Position numbers and translations under genes: made by a program. Source: Mycobacterium sp. 3519A (GTDB taxonomy: Bacteria; Actinomycetota; Actinomycetes; Mycobacteriales; Mycobacteriaceae). From it: a DNA stretch of 64,000 nt. Numbering within the stretch: the stretch's first letter is position 1; each line of letters begins with the position of its first letter. Shown piece after piece: positions 51,959 through 60,613 of the stretch. The notes beneath the pieces are model-generated. The model was not told the DNA's origin. It searched no databases and saw nothing but the letters and a program-made list of their open reading frames with translations. Where the stretch lies: positions 802,923 through 866,922 of the forward strand of contig NZ_OESG01000014.1 of NCBI RefSeq assembly GCF_900240945.1, given 5' to 3'.

Positions 51959-52923
51959 TCCTCGGCGGCGCGGCGAGCCGTGCTGAACCGGCGCTGATAC
52001 GCCGCGGGGCTGATGCCCAGCTTCCTTGCGAACACCCGTCGCATGCTCTCGTAGCTCGGGAAGCCGGCCAGCTCCGCGGCTTGCGTCGCGTTGTGCCGTT
52101 GGTCGAGCAGTGCCCTGGCCATGTCGAAGCGGATGTCCTCCACATACCGCGCCGGCGTAGTGGACAGTTCATCGCTGAACAGCCGTGTCAGATGGCGGGT
52201 GCTCACGTTGAGATGCTTGGCGAGCGCACCCAGCGAGTGATCCCCGTGCGGGTCCGCCGTCACCAGGTCGGTGATGGACCGCAGCGCCGGAGACCGGGGC
52301 GGTGGCCCTTGCAGCGGCGCGGAGAACTGCGACTGGCCGCCCGAACGCTGCATGTACACCACCAGCGAGCGGGCGACGTCGCGAGTCAACTCGGGGCCGT
52401 GATCCTCTTCGAGAAGCGCGAGCGCCAAATCGATTCCGGCGGTCACACCCGCCGACGAGTACGTGTTGCCGTCGCGGACGTAGATCGCATCCGGTTCGAC
52501 GCGGCACGTCGGGTAACGGGAGGCGAGTTGGTGAGCGACCTTCCAATGCGTGGTCGCGCGCTTACCGTTCAACAGGCCCGCGGCAGCCAGGATGAAGGCG
52601 CCCGTGCAGATCGACGCCACCCGACGCGCCCCGGCGGCCGGTAGCCGGGCAGCCTCGGCGAGCGCATCCGGCACAGGGGTCCGCGGAAAGCGGTCGGACC
52701 CCGGCACCAAGTAGGTGTCCGGTTCGGTGTCGTCGCAGACCGCGCCGTCGACGTCGACTTTGAAACCGAGATTCGATGCGACGGACTCGCCGGTCGACGA
52801 CACCAGCGCGATCTGGTAGTCCGCCCCGAACCGGTTCGACTCCTTGAACACTTCCGCTGGCCCGGCGACATCCAACAGCGTCACGCCGTCGTAGACGAAG
52901 ATCGCGACGCGACGCACCGGCAT
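51955..52923 (-). CDS. GlxA-type AraC-family regulator with DJ-1/PfpI domain
   Basis: A 322-residue regulator. The N-terminal GATase1-like/DJ-1 domain starts RRVAIFVYDGVTLLDVAGP and carries the nucleophile-elbow SICTGAFILAAAG. The C-terminal AraC DNA-binding domain (about 215-315) has the two helix-turn-helix units LAKHLNVSTRHLTRLFSDEL and AELAGFPSYESMRRVFARKL. It faces a TetR gene across a 58-base gap and may regulate the neighbouring cupin/oxidoreductase genes. Confidence 0.9.
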   Translation of the reverse strand: MPVRRVAIFVYDGVTLLDVAGPAEVFKESNRFGADYQIALVSSTGESVASNLGFKVDVDGAVCDDTEPDTYLVPGSDRFPRTPVPDALAEAARLPAAGARRVASICTGAFILAAAGLLNGKRATTHWKVAHQLASRYPTCRVEPDAIYVRDGNTYSSAGVTAGIDLALALLEEDHGPELTRDVARSLVVYMQRSGGQSQFSAPLQGPPPRSPALRSITDLVTADPHGDHSLGALAKHLNVSTRHLTRLFSDELSTTPARYVEDIRFDMARALLDQRHNATQAAELAGFPSYESMRRVFARKLGISPAAYQRRFSTARRAAED

Positions 52924-52952
52924 GCACTGATTATCGCCCGCCGGTTAGACGC

Positions 52953-52972
52953 CCTACCTACTAGAAGGTAGG
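52953..52972. promoter_or_regulatory. Inverted repeat before TetR gene
   Basis: CCTACCT-N6-AGGTAGG, a perfect 7-bp inverted repeat ending 10 bases before the TetR start codon. Typical placement for autoregulation; it also lies upstream of the divergent AraC-type gene. Confidence 0.65.
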
Positions 52973-52981
52973 CTACTGCGC

Positions 52982-53557
52982 ATGGCCACGACAACGCCCG
53001 AAGCGATCCTGCGAACTGCGCGTACGTCGATCATCACGGGCGGTTACAACGGATTCAGCTATGCCGACATCGCTTCGGTGGTCGGCATTCGCAAGGCGAG
53101 CATCCACCACCATTTCCCCACCAAGTTCGACCTGGTGCGGACGCTGGTGAAGCAGTACCGCGAAGAGGCCGAGATGGGGCTCGCACTGATCGAACGTGAC
53201 GTGCCGGATCCGCTGGGCCAGCTGCGCGGCTACACCGGGTATTGGGAGTCCTGCATCGGCGATCCCGAAACCAGCTACTGCCTGTGCGCGTTACTCGCCA
53301 CGCAGATTCCCGTACTCCCAGACGAGATCGTGGTCGAAATCCGCGGATACTTCCAGGCGCTGTCGGCCTGGCTGACCGCGGTGCTCGAACGCGGTGTGCG
53401 GCAGGGCAGCATCGCGCTGACAAAAGACGCCCACGCGGAGGCCGAGGCGTTGATGGCGACGGTGCACGGCGCCATGTCGTCGGCGCGTGTGTACGGCGAC
53501 CCGAAGTTGTTCGGCGCAATCGTGGGCGCGGTGATCGACCGGCTGATCGCCGAATAA
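52982..53557 (+). CDS. TetR-family transcriptional regulator
   Basis: A 191-residue repressor with the TetR helix-turn-helix at residues about 20-50 (YADIASVVGIRKASIHHHFP) and a C-terminal ligand domain. The segment CIGDPETSYCLCALLA resembles the cysteine-containing region of YxaF/LmrA-type members. The palindrome just upstream is its likely operator. Next is a small membrane protein gene 76 bases downstream, a candidate target. Confidence 0.88.
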   Translation: MATTTPEAILRTARTSIITGGYNGFSYADIASVVGIRKASIHHHFPTKFDLVRTLVKQYREEAEMGLALIERDVPDPLGQLRGYTGYWESCIGDPETSYCLCALLATQIPVLPDEIVVEIRGYFQALSAWLTAVLERGVRQGSIALTKDAHAEAEALMATVHGAMSSARVYGDPKLFGAIVGAVIDRLIAE

Positions 53558-53633
53558 GTAAGTCACACAAGAGCTTCCGAAGCCGCACGACGCGTCTTCG
53601 GTGGATCCCCTATGCGAACGGCAGGAATATGAG

Positions 53634-54227
53634 ATGACGACGAAGACAACCGTACAAACGCCGAACACCGTCGAGGGCAACGCCTGGCTGAAGAACTACT
53701 ATTTCACCCGAGCGGCGTTCTCCATCGTGTGGGTGGGCGCCGCCTTTGGCCTGGCCCACCGCACCCCTGTGGTGGCGGCGCTGCTGCTGATCTACCCGGC
53801 ATGGGATGCCCTCGCCAATCTCGTTGACGCGCAACGCAGTCACGGTCTCCGGCAGAATCCGACGCAGTCGTTCAACTTCGCGGTCAGCGTGGTGACCACG
53901 ATTGCCGTGGCGATCGCCCTGACGCAGAGCATGAACGCCGTGCTCGCCGTGTTCGGGGTGTGGGCCGCGCTCGCGGGCATTCTGCAGCTTGCCACCGGGG
54001 TGCGCCGCTGGAAGGGCTACGGGGCACAGTGGCCCATGATCATCAGCGGCATCCAGTCGGCGGCCGCGGGTGGCTCGTTCATCGTGAAGGCGAACGGAGT
54101 GGAGATCCCGCAGATCACCGCCATCGCCCCCTACGCCGCCTTCGGTGCGTTCTACTTCCTGCTGGCGGCGGTGTGGTTGACCGTCAGGAATGCGCGCTCG
54201 GCTCAACCGAACTCGAGCAGCGTGTAG
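53634..54227 (+). CDS. DUF308-like integral membrane protein
   Basis: A 197-residue protein with about six hydrophobic segments and short loops (TRAAFSIVWVGAAFGLAH, VVAALLLIYPAWDALANL, IISGIQSAAAGGSFIVK, AFYFLLAAVWLTV). This is the layout of DUF308/HdeD-type or YczE-type small membrane proteins. Function unknown. It follows the TetR gene and may be under its control. Its 3' end overlaps the convergent methyltransferase gene by 25 bases. Confidence 0.7.
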   Translation: MTTKTTVQTPNTVEGNAWLKNYYFTRAAFSIVWVGAAFGLAHRTPVVAALLLIYPAWDALANLVDAQRSHGLRQNPTQSFNFAVSVVTTIAVAIALTQSMNAVLAVFGVWAALAGILQLATGVRRWKGYGAQWPMIISGIQSAAAGGSFIVKANGVEIPQITAIAPYAAFGAFYFLLAAVWLTVRNARSAQPNSSSV

Positions 54228-55039
54228 GCACCGCGGTACTGCTTGGTCAGCTTCAGTTGCCAAAAGGCGGGAAAAACCGTGTTGAAGAAGAACCCCCGGC
54301 CCCGTGGCATGGGTAGATCGCGTACGGCGCGGATACCCGGCACGGTGTGCGCCAGTTCAGCCAGTTGGGCCTGCGACAGGCTGAACGGCATCGGGGGCAC
54401 GCGGTAGTGACGCGTCGAGCGGATGCCTTTCGGCGCGAACTTCTTCACCAGCACCGGCGGCAGATCGAAGACCATCTGGCCGCCGGGAAACCGGTTGGCG
54501 CACGCGGCGATCAAGCCCATCGCTTCCTCGGGTTGCAGATACATCAGCAGCCCTTCGGCGGTGATGAACACGCCGCGATCAGTCTCGATCGCATCCATCC
54601 AGCTGAAATCCAGAGCGGATTGGGCAAGGTACTTGATCCGCGGAGACGCTGGCAGCAGCCGTTGCCGTAGCCGGATGATGGGTTCGAAGTCGATTGTGAC
54701 CCAATTGAATTGGCTATCCGCAAGGGCGCTGTTCAGACGCCAGAAGCTGGTCTGGAAGCCCTCCGCAAGGGCGACCACGGTCGCCGAGGGGTGATCCGTC
54801 AGGTACTGAAGTGCGGCACGGTCGAAGGCCAGCGAGCGTAACGCCATCTCCTGGCCCTTGCGGCCGAACTTGTCGAAGTCGAAGTCGATCGATTCGACAA
54901 GCCGGATCGCCATCGGGTCCTCGATGATGGCGTCGCGCAGGCTTGCCTGATGTGCCCTGCCGTTGAGCGTCAGCAATGCCGTCTCGGAGACCCCGGTCAG
55001 CATGCTGGCGTCCGCCCTGTCCGGGTCGTCAGAGTGCAT
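54203..55039 (-). CDS. Class I SAM-dependent methyltransferase (LCM/TcmP-like family)
   Basis: A 278-residue protein of the leucine-carboxyl-methyltransferase-like family that is greatly expanded in mycobacteria. Conserved pieces are VSETALLTLNGRAHQASLRD, the SAM-binding area TVVALAEGFQTSFWRLN (the usual ExGxG is altered), VTIDFEPIIRLRQRLL and FITAEGLLMYLQPEEA. The substrate is unknown. Confidence 0.82.
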   Translation of the reverse strand: MHSDDPDRADASMLTGVSETALLTLNGRAHQASLRDAIIEDPMAIRLVESIDFDFDKFGRKGQEMALRSLAFDRAALQYLTDHPSATVVALAEGFQTSFWRLNSALADSQFNWVTIDFEPIIRLRQRLLPASPRIKYLAQSALDFSWMDAIETDRGVFITAEGLLMYLQPEEAMGLIAACANRFPGGQMVFDLPPVLVKKFAPKGIRSTRHYRVPPMPFSLSQAQLAELAHTVPGIRAVRDLPMPRGRGFFFNTVFPAFWQLKLTKQYRGAYTLLEFG

Positions 55040-55177
55040 GTACCGAAGCTACCGAGCCGTGTCGACCTGGTGAGCCCAGCCGGCTGATTAGACATGGGCG
55101 GTGTCAGTTCATAGCCTGTCCGAGACATACCCAGACATATGTAGCCGGGCCACAGTCGGTCCCTGCAACGAAGGATC

Positions 55178-56245
55178 GTGACAATCCGAATGAGTCGGGC
55201 TCTTCGGCAGGCGGTGGGTGGTCTCGCTGCTGGGGCGCTGGTGCTCGCCATGTCGATGGCGGGCGACGTCAACGCGGACCCGGCGGCTGACGCGCTCGCC
55301 AAACTCAACGAGCTGTCCCGTCAGGCGCTGCAGACGCGCGAGGCGGTCACGGCTGCCCAGCGCGACGCCGACGCAAAACTGGCTGCGCAGACGGCCGCCG
55401 AAGACCGCCACCGCGCCGATCTGCGGCTGCTCGACGTGGCGAACGCCCAACTCGCGCCCATTCAAGTCGCTGCCGACCGGATTGCGGCGATGGAGTACAT
55501 GAGTGGACGCACCGGTTCATCGGCAGCGGTGCTGACCGCCGCTTCCCCGCAACAGCTGATCGACCACCTGTCGCTGCAGCGGGCGGTGCTCACGCAGACG
55601 GCGGACCAGATGCGGGAGTTCAAAGCGGCAGGGGCGCGAGCCGCGGCCGCTGCCAGGGCCTCCGAGGTGTCGGCCGGCGACGCGAAAGCCGCGGCCGAGC
55701 AGTCTGCGACGGTGCGCGCGGATCTGCAGGGCAAATACCGCGATCTGCAGCGTCAGATCGCGGCGGCGGAGGCGCAGTACGCGGCGTTGACGCCGCAACA
55801 GCAGGCGGTGATCGACGCCGCGATCCCGCCTCCGATTGCGCCGGCCGACCCGCCGGTCCTCGCGATGCCAGGACCATTCAGTGACATCCCGGAGGCGTTG
55901 CCCGTCGGCGTCGCGAACGAGGCCGGGTTGCAGGCCAACACCGTGCTCGTCGCCCGCGCCGTCAGCGCGCGGTTCCCACAGATCGCGACCATCGACGGGG
56001 TGCGGCCGGACTCCAAGCCGTGGCACCCCAACGGCCTCGCCATCGACATCATGATTCCGAATCCCAGCAGCCCCGAGGGCATCGCGCTGGGAGACGAGAT
56101 CAAGGCGTTCGTGATGGGCAACGCGGCGCGATTCGGTCTGCAGGATGTGATCTGGCGCGGCACGTACTACACGCCGGCAGGCCCGCAATCATCGGGATAC
56201 GGCCACTTCGACCACGTGCACGTCACCACGACACCACGCCGCTGA
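55178..56245 (+). CDS. Exported coiled-coil protein with C-terminal peptidase-M15-like domain
   Basis: A 355-residue secreted protein. A signal peptide (LAAGALVLAMSMAGDVNADP, cleaved near residue 34) is followed by a long Ala/Gln-rich coiled coil (about 38-205) like the N-terminal part of mycobacterial RipA/Rv0024-type cell-wall proteins. A C-terminal globular domain has HPNGLAIDIMIPNPSS, VIWRGTYYTP and GHFDHVHVTT. These His/Asp motifs resemble the M15-like domain used with NlpC or lysozyme modules. It probably acts on or regulates peptidoglycan. The GTG at 55178 is used; an ATG at 55190 is possible. Confidence 0.8.
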   Translation: MTIRMSRALRQAVGGLAAGALVLAMSMAGDVNADPAADALAKLNELSRQALQTREAVTAAQRDADAKLAAQTAAEDRHRADLRLLDVANAQLAPIQVAADRIAAMEYMSGRTGSSAAVLTAASPQQLIDHLSLQRAVLTQTADQMREFKAAGARAAAAARASEVSAGDAKAAAEQSATVRADLQGKYRDLQRQIAAAEAQYAALTPQQQAVIDAAIPPPIAPADPPVLAMPGPFSDIPEALPVGVANEAGLQANTVLVARAVSARFPQIATIDGVRPDSKPWHPNGLAIDIMIPNPSSPEGIALGDEIKAFVMGNAARFGLQDVIWRGTYYTPAGPQSSGYGHFDHVHVTTTPRR

Positions 56246-56258
56246 CCGGCCGGCGGCG

Positions 56259-57281
56259 TCAGCGGAAGCGCATCTGCATCGTCGCCAGGCCGAAGATCTT
56301 CTTGTCGTCGGACTTCGCGCCGACGATGACCACGCCGGTGCGCGTCGCCGGGTCCAACGACTTGATCCGGCCGCTGAACTCGATATCGGCGCCCTCGGCG
56401 GCAGACACGATCGCAGGCGCCGACAACCGCACCGCATAGCGGGTGACCGCGCCGGGGTCGCCCGACCACGCCGAAACGAACCCGGCTCCCAGACCCATCG
56501 TCAGCATGCCGTGGGCGATCACGTCGGGCAGCCCCGCCAACTTCGCGATGCCCTCGTCCCAGTGGATCGGGTTGGCGTCACCCGCCACTCCGGCGTAATT
56601 CACCAGATCGCCGCGGGACAGCCGCATATGGCGTGCGGGTACTTCGTCGCCCACCTGCACGTCGTCGAAGGACGGCGTGCCCGGCGTGCGGGCGGAGTCG
56701 TCGGCGATGCGGACCTCGCCCTCGGGACGGACGGTCTTCTGGTAGTCGGCTTCGCCGATCCCGAAGATGTCCACGTCGTGCATCATCGCGTTGTGCACGG
56801 CCGATTTGATCTCCGGATTGAGATCCTCGGCGGTCACGCCGACCACGGTGGTGTGCAGCGTGTGCACCCGTTCCCCCGCGGTGTCGGTGAAGGTGTTGGT
56901 CACGGTGATCAGGTCACGGCCCGCGAACCTGCGCACCGACGTCAGTTCCACATCGACGTGTAGTTCGTCGCCCGCGACGATCGGGCGGTGCTGTTCGAAG
57001 ACCTCTTCGGTCTGCATGTAGGTGTCGTAGCCGACGACCACCTGCTCGAACATGTGCCGGTTGCACGTCATGCCGGGCGTCGAGGTGAAGGTCAGCGGCG
57101 CGACCAGGTCGGAATAGCCGAGTTCGGCGGCGGCGGCGACGTCCCAGTGCGCCGGGTGGTAGTCCTGCACGGCGCGCGCGTACTCGCGCAGCTTCTCGCG
57201 GCCGACGAGGTAGGTGCCGTCCATCTGGTAGTAGTGGCCGACCCGCTCCTCGAGCGCAGACGATTCTGTTGGTGCAGTCAT
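56259..57281 (-). CDS. Double hot-dog (R)-hydroxyacyl dehydratase, MaoC type
   Basis: A 340-residue protein with two hot-dog domains. The N-terminal half (about 15-150) resembles the HadA/HadC-like FAS1-type dehydratase. The C-terminal half (about 205-335) is MaoC-like and has the hydratase-2 motif with catalytic Asp and His in GDANPIHWDEGIAKLAGLPD, then VIAHGMLTMG. It likely hydrates or dehydrates a 2-enoyl/3-hydroxyacyl thioester in fatty acid or mycolic acid metabolism. Confidence 0.85.
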   Translation of the reverse strand: MTAPTESSALEERVGHYYQMDGTYLVGREKLREYARAVQDYHPAHWDVAAAAELGYSDLVAPLTFTSTPGMTCNRHMFEQVVVGYDTYMQTEEVFEQHRPIVAGDELHVDVELTSVRRFAGRDLITVTNTFTDTAGERVHTLHTTVVGVTAEDLNPEIKSAVHNAMMHDVDIFGIGEADYQKTVRPEGEVRIADDSARTPGTPSFDDVQVGDEVPARHMRLSRGDLVNYAGVAGDANPIHWDEGIAKLAGLPDVIAHGMLTMGLGAGFVSAWSGDPGAVTRYAVRLSAPAIVSAAEGADIEFSGRIKSLDPATRTGVVIVGAKSDDKKIFGLATMQMRFR

Positions 57282-57364
57282 GGATTTGCTCTACTTTTCC
57301 GTCGGCTTTTCGCTGGGGCCGACCGAAAGACAGTAACGCGAGCAGACTGCGCCGTTACCCGCGA

Positions 57365-58009
57365 CTACCGGGTGGCGCGCCCGATCGCCAGCGGGTGGAC
57401 GACCGCGGGCATCCCGCGCCACACCGCGTCGTCGGCCTCCACGCTGAACCCGCAACCGCGCATCAGGTCCAGGGTCGGGCGGTTGCACACGCATCCGCCT
57501 GCGAAGCCCCGCCAGGGGCGCATCAGCAGGTCCTGCCACGCCGCCAACAGCCGTGAGCCTGCGCGTACGTGTTCGATGAACAGCAGCTGGCCACCGGGAC
57601 GAAGGACGCGAGCGATCTCGCGCAGCGCGCCTTGCGGATCGTCGACCGTGCAGAGCACGAGGGTCGAAACGACCGTGTCCACGCTCGCGTCCGGCACCGG
57701 CAGCCGTTCCGCAGGCGCGTCCACGACGCGTGCGGGCAGTGACAGGCGCTGCAGGCGCCGGGTGAGTTTGCGCTGCATACCCGGCTCTGGCTCGGTGAGG
57801 ATGAGCTCGTCGACCGCGTCGGGGTAATGCGCGACGTTCAATCCGGTGCCTGCGCCGATCTCGACGACCAGCCCGCTGGCCGCGGCCACCAGCGCGCGCC
57901 GCCGCCGTCGCATCCCGGCGATCTCGCCGAGCCAGAGGAACGGGTCGTACAGCACGGCGAAGGCTCGCAGCCACGCCGAGCTTTTGGCGTCGATGGCGAT
58001 ATCGGTCAT
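57365..58009 (-). CDS. Class I SAM-dependent methyltransferase (Methyltransf_11)
   Basis: A 214-residue methyltransferase with SAM motif I in VVEIGAGTGLN, motif II ELILTEPEPGM, the post-II segment DASVDTVVSTLVLCTVDDP and motif III LRPGGQLLFIEHVR. A cysteine-containing C-terminus (GCVCNRPTLDLMRGCGF) is typical of the METTL7/phosphatidylethanolamine-type branch. The ATG at 58009 gives MTDIAIDAK as N-terminus. Substrate not predictable. Confidence 0.85.
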   Translation of the reverse strand: MTDIAIDAKSSAWLRAFAVLYDPFLWLGEIAGMRRRRRALVAAASGLVVEIGAGTGLNVAHYPDAVDELILTEPEPGMQRKLTRRLQRLSLPARVVDAPAERLPVPDASVDTVVSTLVLCTVDDPQGALREIARVLRPGGQLLFIEHVRAGSRLLAAWQDLLMRPWRGFAGGCVCNRPTLDLMRGCGFSVEADDAVWRGMPAVVHPLAIGRATR

Positions 58010-58091
58010 GGGAGATGAATCTATGAACAGCGCGGCTCCGCCAGCATCCCTCAGACGGGCCATCTCTCGGCGCTGGCCGGTTCCGGCCAGT

Positions 58092-59135
58092 TCACAACAG
58101 GCCGAGCCGGGCGGCCTCGGCGACCGCCGCCGTCCTGGACGTCCGCCCGAGCTTGCGGCGGATGTTCGCGACGTGGCGGTGCACGGTGTGCGGGCTCAAC
58201 ATCAGCTGTTCGGCGATCTCGCGGTCGCCGAGACCCCGGGCCACGCAGCCGAGGATCTCGCGTTCACGACCGGACAGCAGACCCTGAGCCTGTTCATCGA
58301 CAGCGGAAGGGTGCTGCGGTGTCAGCGCCGCGCGGCACGCGCGTGCAACGCCGTCCACGTCGCCATGCCACGGGAAGTGCGAAACCCCTTGCAGCGGAAC
58401 GAATGTCGAGCACGGGATGGCGGCAGCGACCTCACGGCCGAGCCGGTACGGCACCGCACGGTCATGGCGGCGATGCACGACCGTCGTCGGTTGACGCACC
58501 CGCGGCAGGTGTGTGCGCACATCGAGGCGATACACCAAACCCAGTACGGCGGCGGCGGTTTCGGCGCTGGCCGATTCGCGCTGCAATCGAGCGAAGGCGT
58601 CGTGATCTGCAGCGTCGGCGCCGCCGAGGAAGATGTCGCCGAGCATGCGTGATCCGAGGCCCCAGTGGGCGCGCACCGCTGCCACGATCGCGTCCCCGAC
58701 GCCGGGCGGTGTCAGCGCCTCGCCGTGCGAATACGCCCCGTACAGCACGAGTCGCTCCACGCGTTCGGGAAACCTGGCCGCATAGGCCACTGCCGTGCAG
58801 GCTCCCGACGACCCCGCGATGACCGTCACGCGGTCGAGGTCGAGTTCGTCGACCAGCGCACGCAGCACGTCGACCTCACCGTCGAGGGTCAGATCCGTAT
58901 CCCGCACGGTGCGGTCGGACATGCCGACACCGAACCGGTCGTAGCGGATCAGGGTGCGGTCCTGCGCGACGCCTTCCCAGAATCGCCGCACACCGGCGCT
59001 TTGCCAGTCGAGTTCGAGGTGACTGACCCACCACGCCGGGGCGATCAGCGGCGGGCCGTGTCCGCGCACCTCGTACGCCAACCGCCTGGCGCCGAGGTGG
59101 AGAAACCGAATCTCGGACCTCTCGGACATCCCCAT
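58092..59135 (-). CDS. Alpha/beta hydrolase fused to LuxR-type DNA-binding domain
   Basis: A 347-residue regulator-like protein. Residues 10-270 form an alpha/beta hydrolase fold, with nucleophile elbow AGSSGACTAV near residue 108 and His in GVSHFPWHGD near 258. Residues about 283-345 are a LuxR/GerE helix-turn-helix (LSGREREILGCVARGLGDRE, then IAEQLMLSPHTVHRHVANIR). The hydrolase part may sense a small ester or be catalytically active. Such fusions occur in actinobacteria. The gene is divergent from the PepD-like protease, with 129 bases between. Confidence 0.88.
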   Translation of the reverse strand: MGMSERSEIRFLHLGARRLAYEVRGHGPPLIAPAWWVSHLELDWQSAGVRRFWEGVAQDRTLIRYDRFGVGMSDRTVRDTDLTLDGEVDVLRALVDELDLDRVTVIAGSSGACTAVAYAARFPERVERLVLYGAYSHGEALTPPGVGDAIVAAVRAHWGLGSRMLGDIFLGGADAADHDAFARLQRESASAETAAAVLGLVYRLDVRTHLPRVRQPTTVVHRRHDRAVPYRLGREVAAAIPCSTFVPLQGVSHFPWHGDVDGVARACRAALTPQHPSAVDEQAQGLLSGREREILGCVARGLGDREIAEQLMLSPHTVHRHVANIRRKLGRTSRTAAVAEAARLGLL

Positions 59136-59264
59136 GAGCGTACGACGGTCCAGAGCAAAGTCTCGGACTTCCCTGAGCAGGCTCTCAGTCCCGTCTCAGC
59201 CACCGCGGGCACTTTGTTGCTGAAGCCACTGGGCTGATTCACGAATCAAGAAGAACGGAAGACC

Positions 59265-60560
59265 ATGACGAACCAGCCTCCGGGGCAGCCAAACCCGAAT
59301 GGGCACACCTACATTCCCGCCAACATGCGGTACGACTACCGCTACAACCAGCCGCCGTACTACGGGTATCACGCTGCGCACGAACCGGTTACGGCGCCGA
59401 TCCCGCGGATTCGGCCCAAGGGTTCCCGCCGCGGCGCCATCATTGCGGGCGCCGCGGTGGTCGCGGTAGTCGGTGGTGGACTCGGCGCGGCCGCGACCGG
59501 GGCCCTCACACTGGCCCACGAACCGACCGCGTCCCGGCCGCCGATCACCCAGCTGCCCGCGGCGCCGCAGACCGCCGCCAAGGCACCGGCAGGCAGCGTG
59601 GAGCAGGTCGCGGCCAAGGTGATGCCCAGCGTCGTCAAGCTGCAGATCGACATGGGCGACCAGGGCGACACCGGCTCCGGCATCGTGCTGAGCCCCGACG
59701 GGCTCATCCTGACCAACAACCACGTGGTGGCGCCCGCCGCCGGTGCCGATCAGGCCGCTCAGCCCGCGTCCTCCGACTCGACCGACGGTGCCGGAATCAA
59801 GAAGACCGTCACCTTCGCCAACGGTCAGACGGCGCCGTTCACCGTCGTCGGCACCGACCCGACCGGCGATCTGGCTGTCGTGAAAGCGCAGGGCGTGTCC
59901 GGGCTGACGCCGATCGCCATCGGATCGTCCAAGGACGTGAAGGTCGGCGAGCAGGTGGTGGCGATCGGCTCACCGCTCGGCCTGCAGGGCACGGTGACCA
60001 ACGGCATCGTCAGCGCGCTCAACCGACCGGTTGCGGCCGGTGAAGGCGACGGCAACAACGTCTCGGTGATCGACGCCATCCAGACCGACGCGGCGATCAA
60101 CCCCGGGAACTCCGGCGGCGCCCTGGTGAACATGAAGGGTGAGCTGATCGGCGTGAACTCGGCGATCGCGAGCATGGGCGGCGGCGACGGCTCCGGCGGC
60201 GGCCAGAGCGGATCGATCGGGCTGGGCTTCGCGATCCCGTCCGATGAGGCCAAGCGCATCGCCGACGAGCTGATCTCCACCGGCACCGCCAGCCACGGTT
60301 CGCTGGGTGTGCAGCTCAGCGACGACGGCACCAAGGGCGGCGGCGCGGCCATCGGCGAGGTCGTCGACGGCGGACCCGCCGCGGCCGCGGGGGTGCCCAG
60401 CGGGGCGGTGATCACCAAGCTCGACGACCAGGTGATCGACGGTCCCGAGGCGCTGGTGGCCGCGGTCCGGTCGAAGGCACCCGGGGACACGGTGTCGTTG
60501 AGCTATATGGACCAGTCCGGCGCGACGCAGACCACCCAGGTCACGCTCGGCAAGGCCTGA
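59265..60560 (+). CDS. PepD-like HtrA serine protease with PDZ domain
   Basis: A 431-residue membrane-anchored envelope protease. A Pro/Tyr-rich cytoplasmic N-terminus (1-58) is followed by one membrane helix (about 62-85) and a trypsin-like domain. The catalytic residues are His in LTNNHVVAP, Asp in DPTGDLAVVKAQG and Ser in NPGNSGGALVN. A C-terminal PDZ domain follows (SLGVQLSDDGTKGGGAAIGE on). It closely resembles mycobacterial PepD (Rv0983) throughout, but mprAB are not adjacent here, so it may be a paralogue. Confidence 0.9.
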   Translation: MTNQPPGQPNPNGHTYIPANMRYDYRYNQPPYYGYHAAHEPVTAPIPRIRPKGSRRGAIIAGAAVVAVVGGGLGAAATGALTLAHEPTASRPPITQLPAAPQTAAKAPAGSVEQVAAKVMPSVVKLQIDMGDQGDTGSGIVLSPDGLILTNNHVVAPAAGADQAAQPASSDSTDGAGIKKTVTFANGQTAPFTVVGTDPTGDLAVVKAQGVSGLTPIAIGSSKDVKVGEQVVAIGSPLGLQGTVTNGIVSALNRPVAAGEGDGNNVSVIDAIQTDAAINPGNSGGALVNMKGELIGVNSAIASMGGGDGSGGGQSGSIGLGFAIPSDEAKRIADELISTGTASHGSLGVQLSDDGTKGGGAAIGEVVDGGPAAAAGVPSGAVITKLDDQVIDGPEALVAAVRSKAPGDTVSLSYMDQSGATQTTQVTLGKA

Positions 60561-60613
60561 CGGGCGACCCCGGGGATTGGCGCAAGCCGCTTCGACCCAT
60601 TAATTTCCCCGGG

